Part shown: one piece after another, positions 16,714 to 26,067 of the stretch | Position numbering within the stretch: position 1 is the first letter of the stretch | Layout: every line of letters starts with the position of its first letter | Assembly (NCBI GenBank): GCA_934096015.1 | Contig: CAKOLD010000003.1 | Coordinates: forward strand, 1 to 64,000 | Origin: an uncultured Bacilli bacterium | GTDB taxonomy: Bacteria; Bacillota_I; Bacilli_A; RF39; UBA660 | DNA length: 64,000 nt | Direction: 5' to 3' | Made by a program: the position numbers and the translations under genes | The notes under the pieces: generated by a model | Told to the model about the DNA's origin: nothing | The model's input: the letters and a program-made list of their open reading frames with translations, nothing else | Database searches by the model: none

Positions 16714-17560
16714 ATATTTAAGTAAAAATACTGATATGTCAAGAAGCTTAATTGCTAAAATGATAAAGTCTGGATTTATATTAGTAAATGGGGAAGAAAT
16801 AAAAGTTAATTATATAACAAAACTTAATGATGTAATTGAAATAGATGAAACCTTTAAGGTTGAATCTGATATAGAACCAGAAGATATAAAACTAGATATA
16901 GTATATGAAGACGATGATATTATTGTAGTTAATAAACCAAGTGGAATGGTAGTTCATCCTGGAAATGGTAACAAAAATCATACATTAGTTAATGCTTTAA
17001 TGTTTCATACAAATAAACTTAGTGATATAAACGGTGAAATAAGACCGGGTATAGTTCATAGAATTGATAAAGATACAAGCGGATTAATGTTAGTTGCCAA
17101 AAACAATAAAGCTCATGAAATATTAGCAGAAGATTTTAAAAATAAAAAAGTAAAAAGAGAATATATTGCTTTATTAAAAGGCGTACTTAATGAGAATTCT
17201 AACACTATAGATGCCCCGATAGGAAGAGACCAAACTGACAGAAAAAAAATGATAGTTACTCCAATAAATTCTAAAAATGCCATAACTCATATGAAAGTTT
17301 TAAAAAGATATAAAAAATATACACTAGTTTCTTGTATATTAGAAACAGGAAGAACACACCAAATTAGAGTTCATGCTAAATATATAAATCATCCTATATA
17401 CAATGATCCTGTATATACAAACGATAAAACAACACCATTTGGACAATTTCTTCACTCTAAAACTATTGATTTTATTCATCCTATTAAGAAAATTCCAATG
17501 CATTTTGAATGTGACTTACCAACATACTTTAGTGACTTTTTAAAAACTTTGGACGAATAA
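16676..17560 (+). CDS. rluD: RluD-family 23S rRNA pseudouridine synthase
   Basis: 294 residues. An N-terminal S4 RNA-binding domain (RIDKYLSKNTDMSRSLIAKM) is followed by the catalytic domain with the aspartate in VHRIDKDTSGLMLVAKN and the RTHQIRVHAKYINHPIYND motif. AAGGAG lies eight bases before the ATG, within lspA. The lspA-rluD pairing is the same as in B. subtilis (lspA-ylyB). Exact target uridines cannot be told from the sequence. Confidence 0.92.
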   Translation: MEVVVTEKERIDKYLSKNTDMSRSLIAKMIKSGFILVNGEEIKVNYITKLNDVIEIDETFKVESDIEPEDIKLDIVYEDDDIIVVNKPSGMVVHPGNGNKNHTLVNALMFHTNKLSDINGEIRPGIVHRIDKDTSGLMLVAKNNKAHEILAEDFKNKKVKREYIALLKGVLNENSNTIDAPIGRDQTDRKKMIVTPINSKNAITHMKVLKRYKKYTLVSCILETGRTHQIRVHAKYINHPIYNDPVYTNDKTTPFGQFLHSKTIDFIHPIKKIPMHFECDLPTYFSDFLKTLDE

Positions 17561-17959
17561 AAATATCAGATAAACATCAATAAAAAAGCCTAAAAATAAA
17601 TATTTACAATATGTAATATTTATTTTTTTAATTTTATAAAAAATATATACTAGATTCAATAAGTCCAAAACTATAAATATTAAACTAAAAATTATGCTAT
17701 TAAAAAAATTGAAATATATTGAACAAAATATTCTGAAAATCCACAATAAAGAAAAATTAAATAAAAAAGAATTATCAAATTTTAATTTATTAATAAGTCT
17801 AGTTATAAGTATACTAATAAACAAAACATCTAAAAATCCCACAACATAAAAAACTTTAAATGGTAAATAATAATTAAGATTTAAAGTATTAAAAAAAGCA
17901 TAATCTTTTTTTATAACAAATGGTACTAGATACACTAAAAAAGCGAAAACTATATTCAT
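17540..17959 (-). CDS. Polytopic membrane protein of unknown function
   Basis: 139 residues from the ATG at 17959, chosen because AAAGGGTGA precedes it on the minus strand; an upstream TTG at 17980 would overlap that site. Four or five hydrophobic segments cover nearly all of the chain, rich in F, L, I and Y, with basic residues between them. It converges on rluD with a 21-base overlap and diverges from the rhomboid gene. No family is recognised. Confidence 0.55.
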   Translation of the reverse strand: MNIVFAFLVYLVPFVIKKDYAFFNTLNLNYYLPFKVFYVVGFLDVLFISILITRLINKLKFDNSFLFNFSLLWIFRIFCSIYFNFFNSIIFSLIFIVLDLLNLVYIFYKIKKINITYCKYLFLGFFIDVYLIFLFVQSF

Positions 17960-18018
17960 AAAATCACCCTTTACTATCAATACACTTTGTTATAAAATAT
18001 GAATAGGTGAATTATTTT

Positions 18019-19155
18019 ATGAACGAAACAATAGAATTTAAAGAAAAAGACAGAATTATTATGCAATTAGTTCACTATTTTGTAACTAAAGAAAATTATG
18101 CTCCAATCTTAGTAAATGGCGTAAAAAATGAAATTTGGTTAGAAAATTTAAATAGTACTTATAAAATAATTAGAATAAATTCTAATTATATTCATAATAA
18201 TGAACAATTAAATTTTGATTTATTAAAAATAAAAAGTGTAGTAAAACAAATAAAAAGAAAAACAATTAGTTTTTCTCTACCAGTATTAAATATTTTATTA
18301 GATGTAAATGAAGATGTTAATTTAAATAATGATAAGCATATAGATACTCTAATAATAAATAATTATGATAACTTCAATGATGAATTAGGAATTCTCAGTA
18401 TGTATCCTCAATTAGTTGATGATGAAGTTGAAGGACAAGACTTGGATTTCTTTATAAATGTAACTAATGATATCAATAAAAAAACAGAAGAAAACAATAA
18501 TTATTATGAAAAAGTTTTTCTAAAAAAGACTCCAATAGTAACTTATACATTAATTGCCATAAATGTAATAATGTTTATATTATGTTTAATTGGAGAAATT
18601 TCTGGTTTATTTGATATGTATACTTTATTTGCAGTTCAAATTAATCGTTTAAGAAACTTTGAGTTATATAGACTGATTACAGGAGCATTTCTCCATGCTG
18701 ATACTGCTCACTTAATATGCAATATGTATTCTCTTGCCGTAATCGGAACTCAGTTAGAATCTTTTATCGGAAAGAAAAAATATTTATTCATTTACTTTGT
18801 AAGTATGATTACAGGAAATCTACTAGCATGTGTTACGAGCAGTGCTTGGTGTGTAGGAGCAAGTGGAGCTATATTCGGTCTTTTAGGAGGAATGTTATAC
18901 TTTGGTTATCACTTTAGAATTTATTTAGGAAGTGCTTTAAAAACTCAAATAATACCAGTCTTAATTTTAAACATTTTCTTAAGTTTCTTAGTGAGTAATA
19001 TATCCTTAGGAGCTCACTTGGGTGGACTAGTAGGCGGATTATTTGCTGCAACTGCAGTAGGTATTGAAAGAAAAACAGAAAAAAGTGAATCAATAAATGG
19101 ATTAATAGTTTTAATAATATTTATAGCATTTTTATTATTTTTAATATTTAAATAA
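18019..19155 (+). CDS. Rhomboid-family intramembrane serine protease
   Basis: 378 residues from the ATG at 18019, placed nine bases after AGGTGA. A cytoplasmic N-terminal domain of about 170 residues precedes a six- to seven-helix membrane core. The catalytic serine lies in GASGAIFGLLGG, the histidine in LGAHLGGLVGG, and the N-terminal oxyanion region HADTAHLICNMYSL is conserved. The overall plan matches B. subtilis GluP (YqgP), which cleaves membrane proteins and has a similar soluble N-domain, though no C-terminal TPR is present. Substrates unknown. Confidence 0.9.
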   Translation: MNETIEFKEKDRIIMQLVHYFVTKENYAPILVNGVKNEIWLENLNSTYKIIRINSNYIHNNEQLNFDLLKIKSVVKQIKRKTISFSLPVLNILLDVNEDVNLNNDKHIDTLIINNYDNFNDELGILSMYPQLVDDEVEGQDLDFFINVTNDINKKTEENNNYYEKVFLKKTPIVTYTLIAINVIMFILCLIGEISGLFDMYTLFAVQINRLRNFELYRLITGAFLHADTAHLICNMYSLAVIGTQLESFIGKKKYLFIYFVSMITGNLLACVTSSAWCVGASGAIFGLLGGMLYFGYHFRIYLGSALKTQIIPVLILNIFLSFLVSNISLGAHLGGLVGGLFAATAVGIERKTEKSESINGLIVLIIFIAFLLFLIFK

Positions 19156-19395
19156 TTATTGAAAGAATACTGGATTATTATTCAGTTCTTTTTTTTGAGA
19201 TAAAACTTTAGTATTAGAATTAGATTTTGATTTAGTAGAACTCTTATTAAATTCTTTGACAATCTTAGATAAATTCCTAAAGTTTCCTACCATAGGTTTA
19301 ACCTCTTTGTATATAGGAACAACCTGGTTAGCAACTCGTAAAACCTTACTTAGACCTGTTAAAATATTAGCAAAATTTGTAAAAGATGAATTCAT
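19156..19395 (-). CDS. Small YqfQ/VrrA-like protein
   Basis: 79 residues from the ATG at 19395, which follows TTAGGTGAT. The core NQVVPIYKEVKPMVGNFRNL resembles the repeated-helix region of YqfQ/VrrA, small proteins widespread in spore formers, and is followed by a lysine/serine-rich tail. The likeness is by eye and not certain. It is divergent from the pilC gene and convergent with the rhomboid gene, and its own promoter is not obvious. Confidence 0.5.
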   Translation of the reverse strand: MNSSFTNFANILTGLSKVLRVANQVVPIYKEVKPMVGNFRNLSKIVKEFNKSSTKSKSNSNTKVLSQKKELNNNPVFFQ

Positions 19396-19435
19396 ATAAT
19401 CACCTAAGATTATTATATGATTTGAACTAAAATTG

Positions 19436-19464
19436 TTTAACAAATAAATAAATTATGATATAAT
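19436..19464 (+). promoter_or_regulatory. Probable promoter of the pilC-pilD unit
   Basis: TTTAAC (19436-19441), a 17-base spacer and an extended -10 TGATATAAT (19456-19464). Confidence 0.5.
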
Positions 19465-19496
19465 CCAAATATAATAGATGAAAAGAGGTTGTGGTA

Positions 19497-21122
19497 ATGA
19501 ATAAATTAAAACAAAACAAATTATTATTGCCACTATACTACATATTATTGCCATTTAAACCAATACTAATATTTTTTATGTACGTTTCTTTAGGAGTATA
19601 TTATTCTATGTACGGTTTAATATATCCCTTTATACTTTTATATAATGTTTTATCATCTTCACTTTATAATATTTATAAAAATAGCAAAAAAGAAAAAGAT
19701 ATTGCTGAAATAAAAGAAACAGTTAATTTAAATATTGATGAAAAAATGCATGCAAATGCAAAAAGAGATAAAGAATTAGCTAAAATCGAAAAAGCAAAAA
19801 AACAAGAAAATGCAAAAAAGTTAAATGCTAAATTAGAATTAGAAAAACAACAACTATTAAGTGAACTTGACAAAACAGAAAATATTAGAAGCGAAAAACC
19901 AATAACATTTAAATATACAGCAAGAAACTCTGATGGTAAAAAAGTTACAGGAATTTTTTCTGCATATTCTAAAACTGAAGTATTTAACTATTTAGAAGGA
20001 GAAAACTATAACGTATATAAAATAGAAACCAATAAATTAATAGAATTTATGTACGGAAATCAACAGTTTTTAACCAAAAAAATGTCTACAAAAGATTTAA
20101 TATTTTGGTTAACCCAATTATCAACTTATTTAAAAAGTGGAATAACTCTAACAGATTCTATGAAAATCTTAAGTAAACAAATGGGTAAAAATGATATAAA
20201 TAAGAAAAGAATTTTTGATTCAATAATTTATAATTTAACCTTAGGAGAAAGTTTTTCAGACGCTTTAGATAAACAAAATAATACTTTTCCTCCATTATTA
20301 GTAAATATGATTAAAGCTGCGGAAGCAACCGGAGAATTAGAACAAACATTAGATGACATGGCAGAATACTATACTGAAACTGAACAAACTAGAAAACAAA
20401 TGATTAGTGCTCTAACGTATCCATCAGTAATTTTAATAATAGCAGTCGCTGTTGTTTCATTTATGTTACTTTACATTGTTCCTCAATTTGAAGGAATATA
20501 CTCATCAGCAGGTGTTGTGATAAATGGTTTTACAGCCTTTGTCTTAGCAGCTAGTCAATTTTTAAAAAATAATATTTTTATAATACTATTAATGATATTA
20601 TTAATAATTCTTGCAATTATTTTAATGTATCGAAAAATCAAAGCTTTTAGAGAAGCCTTCCAAATATTTGCTATGAAATTACCAATTATTGGTAAAGTTA
20701 TAATTTATAAAGAATTAACCATATTTACCAAAACTTTTGCATCTTTATTAAAAAATAACGTATTTATTACGGAAAGTATGGATATTTTATCTAAAATAAC
20801 CAATAATGAAGTATACAAAAAAATTATGATAAACACAATTACTAATATAGCAAGAGGCGACAAAATATCAGACTCATTTAAAGATCATTGGGCCATTCCT
20901 GATGTTGCTTATTTCATGATAGTAACAGGAGAATCAACAGGAGAACTTGCAAGTATGATGAGTAAAGTAAGTACATACTATCAAGAAGAACACAGGGCGG
21001 TAATATCAACTCTTAAATCATTTATTGAACCTGCTATAATAGTACTACTAGCAATTGTAGTTGGAGGAGTAGTATTAGCTATTATTATTCCAATGTTTAG
21101 TTTATATTCACAAATATCATAG
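19497..21122 (+). CDS. pilC: PilC/GspF-type inner-membrane platform protein
   Basis: About 541 residues from ATG 19497 (AGAGG eight bases upstream). The first 65 residues hold two hydrophobic segments and are followed by a charged, probably coiled-coil linker (about 65-130); this N-terminal addition is not part of normal PilC. Then comes KYTARNSDGKKVTGIFSAYS and two repeated GspF domains with the FWLTQLSTYLKSGITL and FTKTFASLLKNNVF segments and GESTGELASM motifs. PilC anchors the assembly ATPase of type IV pilus or competence machines. It precedes the prepilin peptidase by 11 bases; no PilB-type ATPase lies nearby. Confidence 0.88.
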   Translation: MNKLKQNKLLLPLYYILLPFKPILIFFMYVSLGVYYSMYGLIYPFILLYNVLSSSLYNIYKNSKKEKDIAEIKETVNLNIDEKMHANAKRDKELAKIEKAKKQENAKKLNAKLELEKQQLLSELDKTENIRSEKPITFKYTARNSDGKKVTGIFSAYSKTEVFNYLEGENYNVYKIETNKLIEFMYGNQQFLTKKMSTKDLIFWLTQLSTYLKSGITLTDSMKILSKQMGKNDINKKRIFDSIIYNLTLGESFSDALDKQNNTFPPLLVNMIKAAEATGELEQTLDDMAEYYTETEQTRKQMISALTYPSVILIIAVAVVSFMLLYIVPQFEGIYSSAGVVINGFTAFVLAASQFLKNNIFIILLMILLIILAIILMYRKIKAFREAFQIFAMKLPIIGKVIIYKELTIFTKTFASLLKNNVFITESMDILSKITNNEVYKKIMINTITNIARGDKISDSFKDHWAIPDVAYFMIVTGESTGELASMMSKVSTYYQEEHRAVISTLKSFIEPAIIVLLAIVVGGVVLAIIIPMFSLYSQIS

Positions 21123-21133
21123 AAGGGAAAAAT

Positions 21134-21901
21134 ATGAAAGCATTATACTCAATTTTTATTTTCATTCTAGGTTTGATAATGGGATCTTTTTATAATGTTG
21201 TTGGTTTAAGATTACCAAAAAAACAATCATTAATAACCCCAAGAAGTCATTGCCCAGAATGTAATCACCAATTAAAATGGTACGAAAATATTCCAGTACT
21301 TAGTTATCTGTTTTTAAAAGGAAAATGCAAAAATTGTAAAGAACCAATAAGTCTAATGTATCCCCTAATAGAATTACTAACAGGAATAATGTTTTTATTA
21401 AATTATTTATTATTTGATTTTACTGAACCATTTTATATCTCTTTAGTAATTTCTAGCCTTTTATCAATAATATTTGTAAGCGACACTAAATATTATATTA
21501 TTGATGATGAACCATTAATTGCTGCGACAATTTTAATAATTATAATAAGGTTTATTTTTGAAGGACCATCATGTATGTTAAATATAATTGTTGGTGGAAC
21601 ATCTGCTTTTTTATTTGCATACTCTTTAAGAATATTTGGATTTATTGTCTTTAAACAAGAAGCTTTAGGTGGCGGAGATATAAAATTATCCTTTTTAGCA
21701 GGCATAATTTTAGGTGGCAAGTTAGGAATACTTTATATAATATTCGCTTCATTTCTAGCATTTCCTTATGCCATATATATATCATTTAAAAAAAGTAATA
21801 TGGTTCCTTTTGGGCCTTTTCTCATAACAAGTTTATATATAATATTTCTAAATATGGATAAATTTAATCTCTTAATACAACATCTCTTAAATTTTAAATA
21901 G
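21134..21901 (+). CDS. pilD: Prepilin peptidase / N-methyltransferase
   Basis: 255 residues, multi-pass membrane. It cleaves and methylates prepilins such as the protein at 5961-6401. The N-terminal domain carries the two zinc-type pairs CPEC and CKNC (about residues 40-43 and 66-69) typical of full-length PilD enzymes. The catalytic aspartates are in FVSDTKYYIIDDE and GGGDIKLSF. AAGGGA precedes the ATG. It probably forms a unit with pilC; B. subtilis ComC is the functional analogue. Confidence 0.92.
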   Translation: MKALYSIFIFILGLIMGSFYNVVGLRLPKKQSLITPRSHCPECNHQLKWYENIPVLSYLFLKGKCKNCKEPISLMYPLIELLTGIMFLLNYLLFDFTEPFYISLVISSLLSIIFVSDTKYYIIDDEPLIAATILIIIIRFIFEGPSCMLNIIVGGTSAFLFAYSLRIFGFIVFKQEALGGGDIKLSFLAGIILGGKLGILYIIFASFLAFPYAIYISFKKSNMVPFGPFLITSLYIIFLNMDKFNLLIQHLLNFK

Positions 21902-21922
21902 GACTAAAAAAGTCCTTTTTTT
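21900..21922 (+). terminator. Intrinsic terminator after pilD
   Basis: AGGACT, loop AAAAA, AGTCCT, then seven T; overlaps the pilD stop. Confidence 0.85.
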
Positions 21923-21945
21923 CATACTATTTTTTAGGTGATACA

Positions 21946-22998
21946 ATGAAAAAAATATTTCTTTTAATCCTTATAATAATTCCAATAACTGTAAAAGCTG
22001 GAACAAGCTATACAGTTATGGATATGGATACAAATAGAGTACTCTTAAACCAAAATCAAGAAGAAAAAAAATTAATTGCTAGTACCACTAAAATAATGAC
22101 AGCTTTAGTAACCTTAAATAATGTTAGTGATATAAATAAAACAATCACAGTAAAAGATGAAGTTTTAAAAAGTTATGGAAGTGGAATTTATATTGAGATA
22201 GGAGAACATATAAAAATTAAAGATTTATTATACGGCCTTATGTTAAGAAGTGGAAATGATGCTGCTATAGAACTTGCATACAATGTTTCTGGTTCTATGG
22301 AAGGATTTGTTTTAAATATGAATGAATTAGCAAATTCCATTGGTATGAAAAATACTACATTTATAAACTCTCATGGTTTAGAAAATGAATTCGGAGAAGG
22401 AAACATTTCAACTAGTTATGATATGGCTATACTATCAAGTTATGCTATGAAAAACAAAACATATAAAGCAATTGTTAAAACTTCAAAATATACAGTAAAA
22501 ACTGATAAAAAGACTTACATATGGCATAACAAAAATAGATTACTAAATGAATATAAATACTGCACAGGAGGAAAAACTGGATTTACTAAAAAAGCTAGGA
22601 GAACTCTAGTTACGACTGCTAGTAAAGATAATATGAATATAACCGTAGTAACTTTAAACGACCCCAATGATTTTGCTAATCATCAAAAATATTATGAAGA
22701 AATATTTAAAAATTATAAAAAATACCAGATTTTAAATACCAAAAAAACTATAATGAATAATAAAAAATATTATATAAAAAATAACTTTTATATGACCCTA
22801 ACAAAAGAAGAATATTTAAAAATAAAAACTGATATTATTATGTATGAGAACTCTGTAAATAAAAAAGTTGGAGAATATATCGTAAAGTTAGATGAAAAAA
22901 CATATCATAAGGAACCTATATATCTAAAAAATAATCAACAAAAGAAAAAGTTAAAATGGTACCAAAAACTATTCAAAGAGGATAATAAAAATGGTTAA
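21946..22998 (+). CDS. dacB: D-alanyl-D-alanine carboxypeptidase (DacB-like, S11)
   Basis: 350 residues. A signal peptide (MKKIFLLILIIIPITVKAG) precedes an S11 penicillin-binding domain with SxxK as STTK (about residues 47-50), SxN as SGN and KTG in GGKTGFT. It trims the D-Ala end from peptidoglycan side chains. The following spmA and spmB reproduce the B. subtilis dacB-spmA-spmB order, so a role in spore cortex is likely. CATACTAT at 21923-21930 resembles a sigma-E -10 element, without a clear -35. It overlaps spmA by eight bases. Confidence 0.88.
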   Translation: MKKIFLLILIIIPITVKAGTSYTVMDMDTNRVLLNQNQEEKKLIASTTKIMTALVTLNNVSDINKTITVKDEVLKSYGSGIYIEIGEHIKIKDLLYGLMLRSGNDAAIELAYNVSGSMEGFVLNMNELANSIGMKNTTFINSHGLENEFGEGNISTSYDMAILSSYAMKNKTYKAIVKTSKYTVKTDKKTYIWHNKNRLLNEYKYCTGGKTGFTKKARRTLVTTASKDNMNITVVTLNDPNDFANHQKYYEEIFKNYKKYQILNTKKTIMNNKKYYIKNNFYMTLTKEEYLKIKTDIIMYENSVNKKVGEYIVKLDEKTYHKEPIYLKNNQQKKKLKWYQKLFKEDNKNG

Positions 22999-23578
22999 TA
23001 TTATTTGGGGCCTATTTATTGTAATTGGGATTATTTATGGAATATTAAGTGGTAATGTAAAAACAATAAATGATATCTTAATAAATAGTGGAAAAACTTC
23101 AATAGAAATTATTATGGAAATGATTCCTGTTTTAGTAATTTGGATGGGATTAATGGAAATAGCAGAAAAAAGTGGCCTTTTAAATCTTATTTCTAAGAAA
23201 TTATCAAATATATTGAGAATTCTTTTTCCTTCAATACCTAAAGATAATAAAGCATTAGGTTACATTGCTAGTAACGTTGCAGTGAATATGGCCGGATTAG
23301 GTTCTGCAGCAACACCTTTTGGACTAAAAGCAATGGAAGAATTACAAAAAATAAATCCTAAAAAAGATACCGCAAGTGAAGCTATGATAACATTTTTAGT
23401 ACTTAACACAGGTGGCGTAACCATAATTCCAACAACAATAATTGCTTTAAGATCATTCCATAAATCAGCAAATCCTAATGAAATAATTATTACCTGTATT
23501 TTAGCAACCTTCATATCATGTACTTGTGGATTAATTTTAGACTATATTATAAGGAGAAAAAATCATGGGAAAAATTAG
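22991..23578 (+). CDS. spmA: Spore maturation protein SpmA
   Basis: 195 residues, several membrane helices, with the nucleoside-recognition (Gate) fold segments MIPVLVIWMGLMEIAEKSGL and NMAGLGSAATPFGLKAMEEL that are characteristic of SpmA. In B. subtilis SpmA and SpmB are needed for forespore core dehydration. It overlaps dacB at the 5' end and spmB by 14 bases at the 3' end, indicating one co-translated unit. Confidence 0.93.
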   Translation: MVNIIWGLFIVIGIIYGILSGNVKTINDILINSGKTSIEIIMEMIPVLVIWMGLMEIAEKSGLLNLISKKLSNILRILFPSIPKDNKALGYIASNVAVNMAGLGSAATPFGLKAMEELQKINPKKDTASEAMITFLVLNTGGVTIIPTTIIALRSFHKSANPNEIIITCILATFISCTCGLILDYIIRRKNHGKN

Positions 23579-24089
23579 TCTTTTTGTTTTACCCTTCCTA
23601 GTAATTGTAATTATAATTTATGGATTTAAAAAGAAAGTTGATATTTATGATACCTTTTGCATTGGAGCAATGAATGGTTTAAAAACATCATTAAAAGTAT
23701 TTCCTTTCTTATGTGGAATGATATTTGCTGTTAATTTAATTGTAGATAGTGGATTAATAAATTTTATTTTCTCTCCACTAACGAATATTCTTTCTAAAGT
23801 CAACTTACCAATTGATATTTTACCAATGGCTTTTTTAAGACCAATATCTGGAACTGCCTCATTAGCCCTTTTAAATGACATATTAGGAAACTTTGGGCCA
23901 GATTCTTTTGTTGGTAGAGTGGCATCAACAATTCAGGGAAGTACTGATACTACTTTTTATGTAATTACTTTATATTTTGGAAGTATTGGTGTTACCAAAA
24001 TAAAGTATGCTTTAAAAGTAGGATTATTTGCTGATCTAATAGGAATAACTCTAAGTTTTATATTAGTATATTTATTTTTTGGAATATAG
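23565..24089 (+). CDS. spmB: Spore maturation protein SpmB
   Basis: 174 residues, multi-pass membrane. Motifs YDTFCIGAMNGLKTSLKVFP, RPISGTASLALLND and QGSTDTTFYVITLYFGSIG are diagnostic of SpmB. It partners with SpmA, whose gene overlaps it. AAGGAG lies ten bases before the ATG, within spmA. Confidence 0.93.
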   Translation: MGKISLFVLPFLVIVIIIYGFKKKVDIYDTFCIGAMNGLKTSLKVFPFLCGMIFAVNLIVDSGLINFIFSPLTNILSKVNLPIDILPMAFLRPISGTASLALLNDILGNFGPDSFVGRVASTIQGSTDTTFYVITLYFGSIGVTKIKYALKVGLFADLIGITLSFILVYLFFGI

Positions 24090-24164
24090 TATTATACCTA
24101 TATTTTTATTTAAAAAAATAGACTTTAAATCAAAGGTCTGCTAAAATAAAAATAGGTGATTTAA

Positions 24165-24878
24165 ATGGAACGTTTACAAAAAGTAATTGCTAATACTGGG
24201 TATACTTCAAGAAGAAAAGCAGAAGAGTTAATCAAATCAGGAAAAGTCTATGTAAATGGTGAAATTGTAACAGAACTTGGAACAAAAGTCAGTGGAAACG
24301 ATGATATTGTTATTGATGGTATTCACTTATTAAAAGAAGAAAAAGAATACTATTTATTAAATAAACCAAGAAGTATAATTTCATCAGTAAAAGATGATTT
24401 AGATAGAAAAACAGTAAGAGATTTAATAAAAACTGATAAACGAATTTATCCAATAGGTAGATTAGATTATGATACAACTGGAATAATTCTATTAACAAAC
24501 GATGGAGAACTTGCTAATGTTTTAATGCATCCCAAAAGTCATGTTGAAAAAACCTATTTAGCAAAACTAAATAAATTTATGCAAAAAGAAGATTTAGAAA
24601 AACTAAAAAAAGGTGTTTTAATTGATGGAATAAAATGTTTACCAACTAAAGTAAGAATTAAAAATAATGATTTGAAAAAGGATACTTCAATGATAGAAAT
24701 TACTATTACAGAAGGAAGAAACCATATTATAAAAAGACTTTTTGAATCTATAGGTTACCTAGTAGATAAATTAACTAGAACTCAATATGGTTTTTTAACG
24801 TTGGATAATTTAAAAAGTGGAGAATATAGAAAATTATCTATCAAAGAAGTAAAAAAACTATATGAATACAAAAGATAA
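24165..24878 (+). CDS. rluB: RsuA/RluB-family rRNA pseudouridine synthase
   Basis: 237 residues. An S4 domain at the N-terminus (RLQKVIANTGYTSRRKAEEL) is followed by the catalytic domain with aspartate in GRLDYDTTGIILLTNDG and the EGRNHIIKRLFE motif. The position after spmB matches B. subtilis rluB (ypuL). TAGGTGA lies seven bases before the ATG. The target is probably 23S rRNA, by family. Confidence 0.9.
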   Translation: MERLQKVIANTGYTSRRKAEELIKSGKVYVNGEIVTELGTKVSGNDDIVIDGIHLLKEEKEYYLLNKPRSIISSVKDDLDRKTVRDLIKTDKRIYPIGRLDYDTTGIILLTNDGELANVLMHPKSHVEKTYLAKLNKFMQKEDLEKLKKGVLIDGIKCLPTKVRIKNNDLKKDTSMIEITITEGRNHIIKRLFESIGYLVDKLTRTQYGFLTLDNLKSGEYRKLSIKEVKKLYEYKR

Positions 24879-24879
24879 T

Positions 24880-26064
24880 ATGAAAGTAAAAGTAGAAAAA
24901 TTAGATAATTTTGGCAACGGAATAGCTCATATAGATAACAAAGTATGTTTTATAAAATCAGCTTTACCAGACGAATTAGCTGAAATTAATATAAAAGAAG
25001 AAAAAAAGAAATATATTAATGCAGAAATAAAAGAGATTTTAACTCCTTCTAAATCTAGAATTAAATCTGAATGTCCTTATAGTAAAGCATGCGGAGGATG
25101 TTCCTTAGGACATATTAAGTATGAAGAGGCACTATTATATAAAAAAGAAAAAGTCACAAATATTTTAAAAAGAAATCTTAACTGTAAAATAAATCCTCAA
25201 GTCATAGCATCTAACAAACAGTACTATTACAGAAATAAAATTACTTTAAAAATTAATAATTATAAGTGGGGATATTATAATAGTGAATCTCATGATTTTG
25301 TACCAATAAAAAAATGCCTATTAGCCAAAAAAAGTATAAACGATATAATTGAAAATCAAGAGATATTTAAAATAAAAAATGGTGAAATTGTACTAAGAAC
25401 AAACGATAAAAATGAAATATTAATTAGTATAAAAACTAGTGATAATTACAATATAAATTATGATTTATTACAAGAAAATGTAGTAGGAATAGTTGTAAAT
25501 AATAAAGTAATAAAAGGAAATAACTATTTTTATCACAATATTAATAATAGAACCTACAAGATAAGCTATGATTCCTTTTTCCAAATAAATGATTATATAT
25601 GTTCTCAAATATTTGATATTTTAAATTCTCAAAACTTGGGATCAAATGTACTTGATTTATACTGTGGCGTAGGTTCACTTGGTTTAGCAATAAGTGATTC
25701 AGTAAAAAAAATATATGGTATTGAATTAATTGAAAATGCTGTAAAAGATGCCAAATTAAATGCAGAAAATAATGATATTAATAATGCTATCTATCTAGTT
25801 GGCGAAGTTGAAAAAAACTTACAAAAAATTAAAGAACATATTGATACCATAATTTTAGATCCTCCTAGAAAAGGACTTGCAAACATAGATGAAATAATGG
25901 ATATTAATGCTGATAATATTATATATATATCGTGTGATCCAGTAACTTTAGGAAGAGACCTTGAAAAAATCTGTTTAAAATACACTATTAATGAAATATA
26001 TGTATTAGATATGTTTCCAGAAACTTATCACGTAGAAACAATTTGTATTATGAAAAGGAAATAA
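24880..26064 (+). CDS. 23S rRNA (uracil-5-)-methyltransferase, RlmCD/RumA type
   Basis: 394 residues from ATG 24880 or 400 from ATG 24862; neither has a strong ribosome-binding site, and the gene follows rluB directly. A TRAM-like N-terminal domain is followed by an iron-sulphur cluster pattern (CPYSKACGGCSLGH plus a later cysteine in KKCLLAKK) and the SAM-binding domain with LDLYCGVGSLGLAIS. The catalytic part has ILDPPRKGL and YISCDPVTLGRDL with the nucleophilic cysteine. Members methylate U747 and/or U1939 of 23S rRNA; specificity is not predicted. Confidence 0.9.
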   Translation: MKVKVEKLDNFGNGIAHIDNKVCFIKSALPDELAEINIKEEKKKYINAEIKEILTPSKSRIKSECPYSKACGGCSLGHIKYEEALLYKKEKVTNILKRNLNCKINPQVIASNKQYYYRNKITLKINNYKWGYYNSESHDFVPIKKCLLAKKSINDIIENQEIFKIKNGEIVLRTNDKNEILISIKTSDNYNINYDLLQENVVGIVVNNKVIKGNNYFYHNINNRTYKISYDSFFQINDYICSQIFDILNSQNLGSNVLDLYCGVGSLGLAISDSVKKIYGIELIENAVKDAKLNAENNDINNAIYLVGEVEKNLQKIKEHIDTIILDPPRKGLANIDEIMDINADNIIYISCDPVTLGRDLEKICLKYTINEIYVLDMFPETYHVETICIMKRK

Positions 26065-26067
26065 AAT

